A stretch of 64,000 nucleotides of DNA. It comes from Lepidurus packardi. Its lineage: Eukaryota > Arthropoda > Branchiopoda > Notostraca > Triopsidae. Of this stretch, positions 55,728-64,000 are shown in pieces. Positions within the stretch are counted from its first letter, which is position 1, and every line of letters begins with the position of its first letter. The notes under the pieces were generated by a model. That model was not told the DNA's origin and made no database searches. It was given only the letters and a program-made list of their open reading frames with translations. The stretch is from contig JAKZAN010000004.1 of assembly GCA_023053545.1 (NCBI GenBank), positions 1,116,001 through 1,180,000 of the forward strand. The letters run 5' to 3'. The translations under genes and the position numbers were made by a program.

Positions 55728-56699
55728 GGTGTACCAAATGTTTACACTGAAGTATCAGTCCGGTCATTTTACCACATCATATTTATACGCCGAGAAGGGT
55801 CGGTTAGTGGGGATTCCCTGTTTCGAACACGTTTTTGCCATAATAATTCCCCCAATTCAACTCCTCAAGCTATTTGGTCCTTGCTTGTTTGTCGAAGAGG
55901 AAAAACTCCCCGTCCAAACTCGGAAGGATAACAAAACAGTATTCACGTTATACCACGGGTCCGGCTTATTTGCCTTACCAAAACCCGTTCTGTTTGCTTT
56001 ATCTCGTTTCATCTTTCATACCAAGGTTAAACCCTGTCCAGCATCCATTCTTCTCGAATAAACCTTTTCCTGATAACGCACCGACGTCATTCGAAAGTAT
56101 GGCTTAAAGCTCCTACATACCTTAGTTTATTGATGCGAAACAGTCACAGTCAAATATCATGTTCACCACAGAGCAGTTTTGGGGTCCACAAAATCAGCCC
56201 TAGTCCTCTGCACGTGCAAAACCCAATGCCGTCTTCTTTATGCGTCTTTTAGGAAAGTGTACATCCCTACACCAGATCTCCCACTGTTATTACAACCATA
56301 AGCAACACAATAGCTATACTGCAATGTTTATTTGTCTTTGATGGCAGCGTACTTCCCATTTTTTCCACTAAAACTCACAAAGCACAGAGGAAGCCTAACA
56401 AAGCCATTGTATACAAAACGCCCGTAAGCCACACCTCTAATGCTATTCCCCGACTTGACGTCACGGTTTTCGCGGCGAGAAAAGGCCGAAACTTCGCAAG
56501 TCAATATAACTCGGGAACGGCTAGTCGTTCTGAAAAATCTGAAACTGATTTTTCTGTTCTTAGAATAATGGGTACAACCAGAATCCGTCCAAATATCAAT
56601 ATGCGATGTGGGAGTCTATTGCTCTTTAGAGGGATGCAGTACACTTAACTTGAATTGTTTCAAGATCGCCTTCTTTGCTAACGTATTTTTGTGTGTATT
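55728..56699. other. Intergenic region upstream of the heavy-chain-like gene
   Basis: A plus-strand frame at 55687-56061 overlaps the first exon antisense and has no motif. No other exon was found. Confidence 0.45.
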
Positions 56700-57455
56700 A
56701 AAAAGATTACGCGATAAATGTAAGTTTACATATTTTTACTGACGCTGGAGAAGTCGGAAAAGTCGATGACGGATATGTATTCGGTCTCTTAGACTTATTC
56801 CAACATAAGATGCATGGTTTCTTTAGTTTGCTGGAGTTTTGTACCATAGATGGCACCACTGATGTCCAAGATGAAAACCACGTGTTTTGGTAAAGGCGTT
56901 TCCACTTTCGGCGCGAAGAATGCACGAAAAGCCGTCACTTACCTATTGAGCCATTATTTATTTTTATTATACTTTTATGAAACCAAATGAATTTAATACA
57001 AGTAAAGTATATAGTTAAATGAACTAGACCGCCAAACTTGTCACTGGGGTTAAGCTTATACTGAACCATGAATATGCGCAGACCGTCGGAGGAAAAGTTT
57101 AACTGTTGCTCGGGGGTTGGACGGTATTCAATCTGGATGTTGTCTGCCGAGACATTTTTTATTGTTGCATGCATGTCCTCAGCTGTTGCAGAGAAAGAAA
57201 GACAAAGTTAGGAATTTTGAAGGTCCTTTTTGGTTTTTTAAAGGCTTACTATATCAAAAAGCTCGTGATCGTTCTTTAGGCGGCGTTTCCATTATGTTAA
57301 CATGGACGCTGACGTCTTTGACGGTTTGTATGAATTGAAGATTGGTAGCGAGTTCGTGTTGGGAAGCACGTCTCGGCAGCAATTCTTTGTAAGTCAAGTT
57401 GAAGGTGCTTTTGCTACCCGCTTCCAAGTTGACCGATACATCGAGGCTGACCAAA
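56700..57455 (-). pseudogene. Partial decayed copy of the heavy-chain-like gene (exons 4-6)
   Basis: Minus-strand segments match exon 4 (57254-57454, VNLEAGSKSTFNLTYKELL), exon 5 (about 57020-57174, NIQIEYRPTPEQQLN) and exon 6 (56780-56930, KHVVFILDISG). The metal-site motif has changed to DISGA, the A domain ends in an early stop (LMLE then TAA), and exons for the signal peptide, the rest of the A domain and the clip-like module are missing. It lies about 1 kb upstream of the intact gene on the same strand, so it is probably a failed tandem duplicate. Confidence 0.8.
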
Positions 57456-57516
57456 CCAAATTATCGAAATTGGAAGAAACTAATATTTAGCTAATATTGG
57501 AAGAAACTAATATTTA

Positions 57517-57692
57517 GAAGAAAAATATCTGGAAATTTCAGCCGAGATCGAAACCAAGGAAGCCAAATTCTTGGAATGCAAAGCTCAACTTACGGAATTC
57601 CGCACAGGATTTGAAGGTGAACAAATGAGCTGGTCTGCTTACGTGAATGCCAATGACGAGGAATTGCAAAGTTTTCAAGAAAAACTGATCCA
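57517..57692 (+). CDS. Isolated coiled-coil exon, origin unknown
   Basis: A plus-strand stretch rich in Glu, Lys and Leu (YLEISAEIETKEAKFLEC, ANDEELQSFQEKLIHS) ends at a plausible donor (CACA then GTAAGA). The bases before it hold a short tandem duplication (GGAAGAAACTAATATTTA twice at 57472-57515). No partner exon was found. It may be a stray exon or part of a retroposed fragment. Confidence 0.3.
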
Positions 57693-58324
57693 CAGTAAGA
57701 GTAACAAGCAAGTACAATTCAAACTTCTAAAATTCTATAATTTCCAATGTTTTGTGTACTTAGTCTCCTTATTGAATTAGTTGTAATCCTTGAACGTTCA
57801 TTAACTTTTCAATCCGGTAACCTTTCACTTGGGGATATAACTCGTCATTTCCCCCGAAATGTTTCCGCAAATGAAAAATATACGTTTTTCTAGCATATGG
57901 TACTTGAGAAGTTTATTTCGAATGGAGCTTTGGTTTTGTTTGACTGTTTTGAAGCTCGAACAACGCGATAACTTTTCTCCTTTTTCGTATCCCCCTTTGC
58001 CCTTTCCTTACCGGAAAGCTGTGCAAAGGAAGGCGAGCTGGAGAAACCTTCATATGTTCTTTTTGCGTTGCGTTCCTTCGGGCCTTCGCTGTTTCTCCCC
58101 CACAAGTAACATTTTTCTAACTTTTTCTTTCCCCCGTGTTATCCCCTTCCTGTCTTGCAGAAAGGAGTTTTTAAACGGGAGTTTTTAAACGTGGTCGAAG
58201 TCAAGCTAGCTCAGTTTCATATCTGAGACTTCCCAGACAACAAGCTTAGCGTGTTAGGTCGTATTCGCTAGTTTCTCGATTCGTTACCTCAGTTTAGGTC
58301 TGTGATCATTTCACAGGTTGAGTT

Positions 58325-59119
58325 ATGAAGCGCAAAGTAGACATCAAATCTTACTTCCTACCTAAGGCAGTAAAGGTGGAAAATTCTGTAACACCTGGAC
58401 CTGGGTGTTCAACTACTCGAGAGGACTTGGCAGCTACCCAGCACGAGGCCACAGGCGATTCCAATGGATCGCAACCAGGTACTTCTCTGCTGCCCGCAGA
58501 GAATAATATTAGTGTTTCACCTATTTCTTTCGTGTCCATAGAGACTTTGCTAGCAAATACTTCTGAAGAAGTAAAAAAGCAGGATTGCACGTCAGGTAGC
58601 TCGTCCACTTCTCGGGTTTCCGCTTTTCCAAACGACATAGGAAAATTTGTTAGCATGTCCTCTGAGCTAGACTCCACTATGAAACTTAACTTACTCAAAT
58701 CTCCATGGGTACCTGATTTTTCTTACCGTTTCCCCGTTACGGGACCAAGAAACCTAATATTTCAAATTGCCTGGCTTAGCCGTTTCTCGTGGCTTTCCTA
58801 TTCTCCGTCTGAAGACGGAGCATTCTGTAGGCCCTGTGTGTTCTTCGCGTCAGAAACAGGGCGTAAGGGTTCGCATCAGAAACTGTCTCTATTTGTTTCT
58901 AAGCCTTTTAATAATTGGAAAAAAGCGCTCGGAGAATTCAAACGCCATAGTGAAGCGCAGTTTCATCGAGATTCTATGGTTTGCGCAGAAAACTTTGTTT
59001 ATGTTTGCGAAAACCGTCAGGGTAGTATTATCGACCAACCGGATATTACCTCCGTAAGGTGTAACATGAACCAACGTCACAGTGGCAGGCTAAACGTCAA
59101 CAAAAAAAACTCTCGCTAG
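58325..59119 (+). pseudogene. N-terminal part of a hAT transposase (ZMYM1-like, TTF-type zinc finger)
   Basis: An ATG-started frame of 264 codons has an N-terminal Ser/Thr-rich region and then a TTF-type zinc-finger block (SPSEDGAFCRPCVFFA, FNNWKKALGEFKRH, EAQFHRDSM), as in ZMYM1-like hAT transposases. Those proteins are usually 700-900 residues. The catalytic RNase H-like domain and hAT dimerisation region are absent, and the frame ends soon after the zinc finger. It is therefore a truncated, non-functional copy. A hAT-like terminal sequence lies 150 bp downstream. Confidence 0.75.
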
Positions 59120-59243
59120 TTTGAATGTGAAAATTAACTTTATGTGTATATAGTTATAGTCTAACTCTCTACATTCTATATGGAAAACTTGATAGATTAA
59201 GATGGTATACGAAAAAAATACGATTTCAAGTTCTCGGGTTAAA

Positions 59244-59289
59244 CCCCCCCCCCCCCCCCCCCGAAAAAAAAATCCTGGGTACGGGCCTG
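59244..59289 (+). repeat. Poly(C) tract and hAT-like right terminus
   Basis: A 19-C run is followed by nine A and ATCCTGGGTACGGGCCTG at 59272-59289. Its reverse complement starts CAGGCCCGTACCCAGG, resembling hAT termini that begin CAG. The next bases CAATAGACTACAACACAG match 63213-63230 (CAATTGACTACAACACAG), which may represent a related sequence without the insertion. Confidence 0.5.
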
Positions 59290-59624
59290 CAATAGACTAC
59301 AACACAGCTTTTCCGGAGGGAAAGGTCAGGAATTGCGCTGAAAGGGTTAATTCCGAGAATGTAGAAGAGGTCCCTGGTAGTATACCTCCGTACGTTCTTT
59401 ACTTTGTTTTTCCCAGAAAAGAATCGCGACCTTCTACGCTGATTGAACGTTTTCCTTCTTGGGAGAAAATAGTCGGTAGGGATCAGGGACAGTGGTCGTC
59501 ATGAAATTGCTGGAGTGAGTGGTTATCTGCCTTTGTCTTCTTGTCTTTAGTTGTTTTAGTGAGTAGAAATACATTAGTATCTAAAACTTGACGAAACAAA
59601 GAACTCTAATGTTGCAGTGATTTG

Positions 59625-59735
59625 CTGGTAACAACAGCATATTGATATTTGGATGGATTTTTATTGTACACATTATCCTAAGAACAGGAAAATGTATTTC
59701 AAATTTTTCTGGCTAGCCCTTTCGACTTATTCACT
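59625..59735 (+). repeat. Direct repeat, copy A (pair with 63222-63335)
   Basis: About 105 bp from ACAGCATATTGATATTTGG to CTTATTCAC, nearly identical to the second copy at 63225-63335. Confidence 0.9.
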
Positions 59736-59949
59736 TGCGAAGTTTTAGCATTTTCCACCACGAGAGCTGTGACGTAAGGTTCGTGACAGGCTTGGCCTAC
59801 GAGCGCTTTGTTATTCACTGGAGATGTTAGACTCCTTCTGTGCTTAGTAGTTTTAGTGAAAAAATGGCAAGTAAGCTGCCATCGAAGACGAATCCTAAAT
59901 ATACGCTGGTAGCTCGTGTGCTGTTTATGGTTTTAGCAACTATATTCCA

Positions 59950-60540
59950 CGCTAGTATTTAATTTGATGAATACCTTTTCTCTTGCCTTTTCTCGTACCT
60001 TTTCTCTTGCCTACGATAAACTGTGACGGTAAACTACTACGATAAACTGTGACGGTAAACGGTCCATAATAGACTATGCCGACGTTCGTGAAGGGTGAGA
60101 GGAAAGCTTCCAACCTTTCATCAGGCAATGCTGCCATGAGTGGATTTTCCGGATTAGCTTGGCTTTTCTGACAAATCAGACATCTGCCGCTAATTCCCCG
60201 AATGAGGACTCTTCCACGGGGTATCCAATACCGCTTTCTTACTTCGCTAAGCGTGCGGTCAATGCCGGCGTGGTAGAATCGGCAGTGGATGTCCCTAACG
60301 ACGATAACAGCTAGTGCACTATGCTGCGGAATTAGGATAGGATGTTTTATGTCGAAAGAGACGGTACTATGTTCTAAACGTCCGCCGACACGCATTACTC
60401 TCTTGTTGTCGAGGAACGGAGTAAAAGTGGGGATCGTGGAATTAGGGGGCAGCGCACGTTGGGTTTCCAGCTTGTTAATCTCGTCCTTGAAGCTGATTGT
60501 ACTGCGCGAATGCAGATAATTTCCGCCATTTGAAATTCGC
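59950..60540 (-). mobile_element. BEL/Pao integrase fragment
   Basis: The minus-strand frame encodes the region before and within the integrase zinc domain (FLDNKRVMRVGGRLEHS, HCRFYHAGIDRTL, RYWIPRGR, CLICQKSQ) and stops shortly after YYGPF. The downstream end is replaced by two short tandem repeats (CGATAAACTGTGACGGTAAA, and a TTTTCTC/TTGCC unit near 59980-60010). It differs in sequence from the intact BEL/Pao element at 37-43 kb. Confidence 0.8.
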
Positions 60541-60828
60541 TGGCTTTCAACAACGTTTGGTGGCGTTAAAGTCAGTTTAAAAAAACGTATGCATAATTAT
60601 ACGGTGGATCTATGACAGGAGGTATAGTATAGTAGTGCTGAAGTAAAAGTGTCGTTAGGGAAGCTAACACCATCCAATCAGTCAGCGAGTTTGCCTATAA
60701 GCCCTTCCACGCTGCTTGTGCGAAAGGTTACGTTCCGAGCTTTAACTTGTTGAAGACCTAAAGATAACGTTAGTTCAGGCTTTTGCGGAACGGCGAACAG
60801 ACGAGTTCACTCTATGACTAGACCCTTA
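60541..60828. other. Spacer between BEL/Pao fragment and Harbinger element
   Basis: No coding or repeat feature recognised. Confidence 0.4.
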
Positions 60829-61879
60829 TACCTAGGCTAGACGGGACGATTTAATGATAATCAACTCCGACTACCTGAGTTAAACATGTTTAAGTGAGTC
60901 GTCTAGAAACAACAACATTAACGCTAATGATAATCAACTGTTAATGAAGGTTCTGATTTAATGAAGTTGGCACAAGTTCATTAACTATGACCAACATTAG
61001 CTAATGCCTAATTAAAGCCCCGTCTAGACAACTTACCTGATTAAGTTAGGACTAGGATGACAAAATAGCATTTCTTAGCTTCATAAAACGTTTTTCTCAT
61101 ATAAATATAAAAAAGAACCAATACGAATAAAAACCGGAGTCAGTCTCTTTTCTAGTGTAGGCCTTAACTGATCGCGAATGCAATCAGCAACAGCAACAAA
61201 AACAATCAAAAACAGCAACAGCTACTCTCTTTATAACCGGAATAGGTCTTCTCATAATCGTTGTGTTTTTTTTCAGTACAGGGCGTAGCCGGTCGCAAAG
61301 GTACGTAAATAAGGCTCTTGAGGTACGGAAATTTTGTCGGAATGTAACTTCTGACATTGTTGGCAAAATCTTGAGCCACCACTGTCCAGAAGAAACGAGC
61401 GATTGTGGCCTAGGTACTAGGAAAGATGGTTATAACAAACTATTTTTCTGAATGTACTACTTATCTCTTTACCTTTACAAATCAGGAGACTGCTTATTAA
61501 TGAAAGTATAGCTTTTAATTGCTTGTCTCTCCTATTTCTCGCTAATCTTTTGCGCAAGATAAGCAGCTGGACTAGAATTAAAGTTTCTCCAAGAAAACTT
61601 GGAAAAACAACTTCACTTAAAGGTGTAAGCGGAAACACGTCCATCGTTTACGGTTCAAAATACTTTCTGATAGGAAAGCGACATGAAAAATACTTTTTGA
61701 CAGAAAAGTGTTTATGTGACGGTAAAATATGTGAAGGTGTAGCCTTAAGCATAGGATTACGCTCAATGAAAGTGACCTTTCAGTTTGTCGTCTGGACACT
61801 CAACAACTATTCCCCGTTCTGGGACGACTTGATCAACATTAAAAGTTAATGATAATTAGCGTCCCGTCTAGCCTAGGTA
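60829..61879 (-). mobile_element. Deleted PIF/Harbinger element with transposase N-terminus only
   Basis: Terminal inverted repeats TACCTAGGCTAGACGGGACG (60829-60848) and its reverse complement (61860-61879) match over 20 bp. Both sides carry the 3-bp duplication TTA (60826-60828 and 61880-61882), the target preferred by PIF/Harbinger. Inside, a minus-strand frame at 61184-61366 encodes the start of a Harbinger transposase (FRTSRALFTYLCDRLRPVL, MRRPIPVIKRVAVAV) and then breaks off. The nuclease triad is missing, so the 1051-bp copy can move only if another transposase recognises its ends. Confidence 0.85.
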
Positions 61880-61937
61880 TTAGATCATAAACACAATAGA
61901 TAGGGCATAGCTATGCTGCGGTGCTTGCCGAGTAAAA

Positions 61938-61950
61938 GGGGGGGGGGGGG
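61938..61950 (+). repeat. Poly(G) tract
   Basis: Thirteen G, just outside the Harbinger element. Confidence 0.9.
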
Positions 61951-62298
61951 CGCAGTCGTAGATTTTCTCACAAAAACGGCGACTCTTTGTTTATGTTCAT
62001 TGGCGTTTCCATGGTTTGGCTTCTGTAGCGCTTGATTCAAACAAAGCTAGGTTTAGAATTTCATGAGAAAGAATGGTGTAGCAGTGCTCATTTCTACTTA
62101 AACTCCTTTCAAAATTCAAACTCCTTTCCAAAATTCTGGCGGGACTACGTTATTTTTCTTTCAGAACTTTTCCTGTCATTTGTCTAATTGGCCAATTCAT
62201 AATGAGTAGCCTCCGAGCTCCAGTGCCAGAATGTAGTACAGCAGTACCCCGAAGCTACGCGATAGGCGGGACCGACGGAGACCGCGTAAGCTAGCTTA

Positions 62299-63205
62299 GG
62301 GTGCGTTCCAATTGGCGGCTCAACCCGGGTTGAACTGGGTTTTCAACCCGGGTTCCAGAACTCGCCTGTTTCAATTGGCCAAACTCGGGTTCAAAGTGGA
62401 GTTTGGGGAAGGGTTGTTCGACTCCACTTTGGATCAGGGTTGAACACAGCAGAAGCGAGTTGGGGGACGTTTCGCGTCTGGGTGCTAGGTGGAGTCGTGG
62501 TTCCGTGTAAACAAAACAAAGCATTTCAAGCATTTTCACTCTTTTCGTCACATAAAAAGGTATTTTTTATAAATATTATCCTTTCCTTAAATTTTCACTT
62601 TGAAGTGACAGGTGAATTTGTATAAAGTTTTCTACCGGCAAGTGCGTTAATTTTAGTTCTGTTTATTTTAATGCAGTTATGGCTGACCCCATAAAAAAAA
62701 GATCCATCTGGGGAGTAGAAGAAACGAGGTTTCTGATTAATCTATGGGGAGACCCTGCTATGGAGACACAATTCGAAGCAATGAAGAGAAAGGATACCCT
62801 ATTTAAGGAACTTGAAAACAAAATGCTTGAGTACAAGTACGTCCGTTCGTCGGATCAAATTAAGGACAAACTCAAGAACCTCAAAAGGGATTATCGGGAA
62901 ACGTTAAAGAAAATTTCACAAAGTGGTGCTGGTGACCTCAATATGGACGATAATCCGTTCTTCGAAGATATGAACAAAGTATTGGGGCATCGTCCAAGTT
63001 CGAATCCCGTTGAAATTTTGGATTTTGATGAAGTAGTATTGTATCATTGAGTGCAATACAGCGATTCATTGTCTCTGATTACAAGTTATATCGATTCCAA
63101 CCATAACCCGATTGAATAGTACATGTGCCTATTGGGACGCGGGTTTACTCAGCCCGAGTCCGGAAAACTCAACTCCCTAGTCGAGTTCGGAATTGGAACG
63201 CACCC
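62299..63205. mobile_element. PIF/Harbinger-type element carrying only a Myb-like gene
   Basis: Terminal inverted repeats GGGTGCGTTCCAATT (62299-62313) and its exact reverse complement (63191-63205) bound a 907-bp element flanked by TTA duplications (62296-62298 and 63206-63208). The interior holds one intact gene for a Myb/SANT-like protein and no trace of a transposase. Subterminal CAACCCGGGTT-type repeats near 62325-62355 could be binding sites. Its ends differ from those of the other two Harbinger elements here. Confidence 0.88.
62679..63050 (+). CDS. Myb/SANT-like protein inside the short Harbinger element
   Basis: A single-exon frame of 123 codons starts at an ATG preceded by a T-rich stretch. 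It encodes a trihelix Myb/SANT-like domain with the expected aromatic positions (KRSIWGVEETRFLINLW, KLKNLKRDYRET) and a short acidic tail (EILDFDEVVLYH). Harbinger elements normally pair such a protein with a transposase; here it travels alone. The frame is open, so it may still be made and could bind termini of related elements or regulate them. It is much shorter than the partner protein at 16-17 kb and shares no obvious sequence outside the fold. Confidence 0.82.
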   Translation: MADPIKKRSIWGVEETRFLINLWGDPAMETQFEAMKRKDTLFKELENKMLEYKYVRSSDQIKDKLKNLKRDYRETLKKISQSGAGDLNMDDNPFFEDMNKVLGHRPSSNPVEILDFDEVVLYH

Positions 63206-63616
63206 TTAAAGAGCAATTGACTACAACACAGCATATTGATATTTGGATGGATTTTTATTGTACACATTATCCTAAGAACAGGAAAATGTATTTAAAATTT
63301 TTCTGGCTAGCCCTTTCCGACTTATTCACAGATAGAAGACTGTAAATGGGTTTTGCAAGTGCAAAGGGCCAGAGCTGATTTTGTGGAACCCAAAAATAAA
63401 CGGGTGTCTCCCTATGTGTCGGTGTCGGGTGTCGCTCTCTCACTGAACCGGTAACATTGCCGAATTTCAAGCGCCTGATTCGATTGTTCAAACAAAGAAA
63501 ATTATAGACTAAAACGGACAGTCGGATACGTTATGCATGCAAAACTGTATTTTATACCCACAACCAACTGGATGTTGAAAAATTATTCCGAAACATATTG
63601 CGTTACCCACTATAGA
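63206..63616. repeat. 3' flank with direct repeat copy B
   Basis: 63225-63335 nearly repeats 59628-59735. Sequence from 63340 to 63616 has no supported exon. Confidence 0.75.
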
Positions 63617-64000
63617 TTATACTACAGGATAGGAAACGTCATCAGCAGCAATACCACAGCGATTCACACCGCGTTCTATAAGCATATAACCTTCGGGGAA
63701 AATAATAAGAAATAAATTACTTACTGTTCCTTTCATATTTACATAAGAGTTTTACCGCTTAATCCCCATGTCGTTCCCCAGGAGTTCTGGATTTTCCAGT
63801 AATTAATCCCGTTCAAGGTACCGTAACCGACAAGAAGTACGCCATGGTTTGTAAAACGTTGGCATAGACTGTCGGTATAGACTCCACTCCTGAATTTTTT
63901 AAACGAAATTAATTTTTCTTATATTCATAATGAAAATAAAACTATACTTGTATAGTTGGAAACTGGGTTGGCCAGCGGCAATATGGACATTCACTGGTCC
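63617..64000 (-). CDS. Cathepsin L-like cysteine protease, 3' exons (gene continues beyond window)
   Basis: Three minus-strand exons with matching phases: 63948-64000 (cut by the window edge), 63756-63889 and 63617-63690 (stop). They encode the C-terminal third of a papain-family (C1A) domain: GPVNVHIAA before the active site, the catalytic His in NHGVLLVGYGT, the catalytic Asn in NSWGTTWG and the C-terminal Cys in ERGVNRCGIA. Spacing matches cathepsin L more than cathepsin B. The enzyme would be made as a secreted or lysosomal proenzyme. Signal peptide, propeptide and catalytic Cys lie outside the window. Confidence 0.88.

Noticed and set aside
1..64000. tRNA, rRNA and CRISPR features
   Set aside because: Looked for tRNA-like stems with GGTTCRANNCC cores, rRNA-like conserved blocks and regularly spaced repeats; nothing convincing was found. 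A tRNA scan would be decisive.

Overview
The window is nuclear DNA from an animal, most probably an arthropod and perhaps a crustacean. The host genes have many small exons with GT-AG introns, often only 50-70 nt. They encode arthropod-type proteins: a clip-like cysteine domain, a trypsin-family homologue, a hemopexin-repeat matrix metalloproteinase relative, a cathepsin L and a NACHT receptor remnant. There are no bacterial-style operons. A 100-N scaffold gap lies at 27902-28001. Gene models were assembled by hand from splice sites and reading phase, and no database search was possible.

Layout. 0-0.8 kb: 3' end of an LTR retrotransposon. 0.95-7.9 kb: two diverged copies of a segment carrying a trypsin-like gene, one intact and one decayed, with a LINE fragment between them. 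9-11.9 kb: a five-exon gene for a 142-residue protein of unknown function, built from tandem exon units. 12-13 kb: a BEL/Pao relic. 13.9-17.7 kb: a PIF/Harbinger DNA transposon with an open transposase gene and a divergent Myb-like partner gene. 17.8-20.5 kb: a broken RNase H-bearing LINE. 21.7-23.9 kb: an eight-exon matrix metalloproteinase-like gene with no zinc-binding helix. 27.8-32.7 kb: remains of NACHT/leucine-rich-repeat genes. 35.9-45.3 kb: a short gypsy element split by a nearly full-length, very young BEL/Pao element. 47.2-50.5 kb: a 12-exon acyl-CoA synthetase gene. 51.9-55.7 kb: an 11-exon inter-alpha-trypsin-inhibitor heavy-chain-like gene ending in a clip-like domain, with a decayed partial copy at 56.7-57.5 kb. 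58-63.2 kb: a cluster of transposon remnants, two of them Harbinger elements with TTA target duplications. 63.6-64 kb: the 3' end of a cathepsin L-like gene.

The host genes do not form an obvious pathway. There is a theme of extracellular proteins that keep a protease-related fold but lack catalytic residues: the trypsin homologue (His to Arg, Ser to Thr), the metalloproteinase relative (no cysteine switch, no HEXXH) and the heavy-chain protein that has acquired a clip-like module. Such proteins could act in immunity, clotting or matrix binding, but that is inference. A second theme is five near-perfect short palindromes scattered over 28 kb, which the genes and transposons do not explain.
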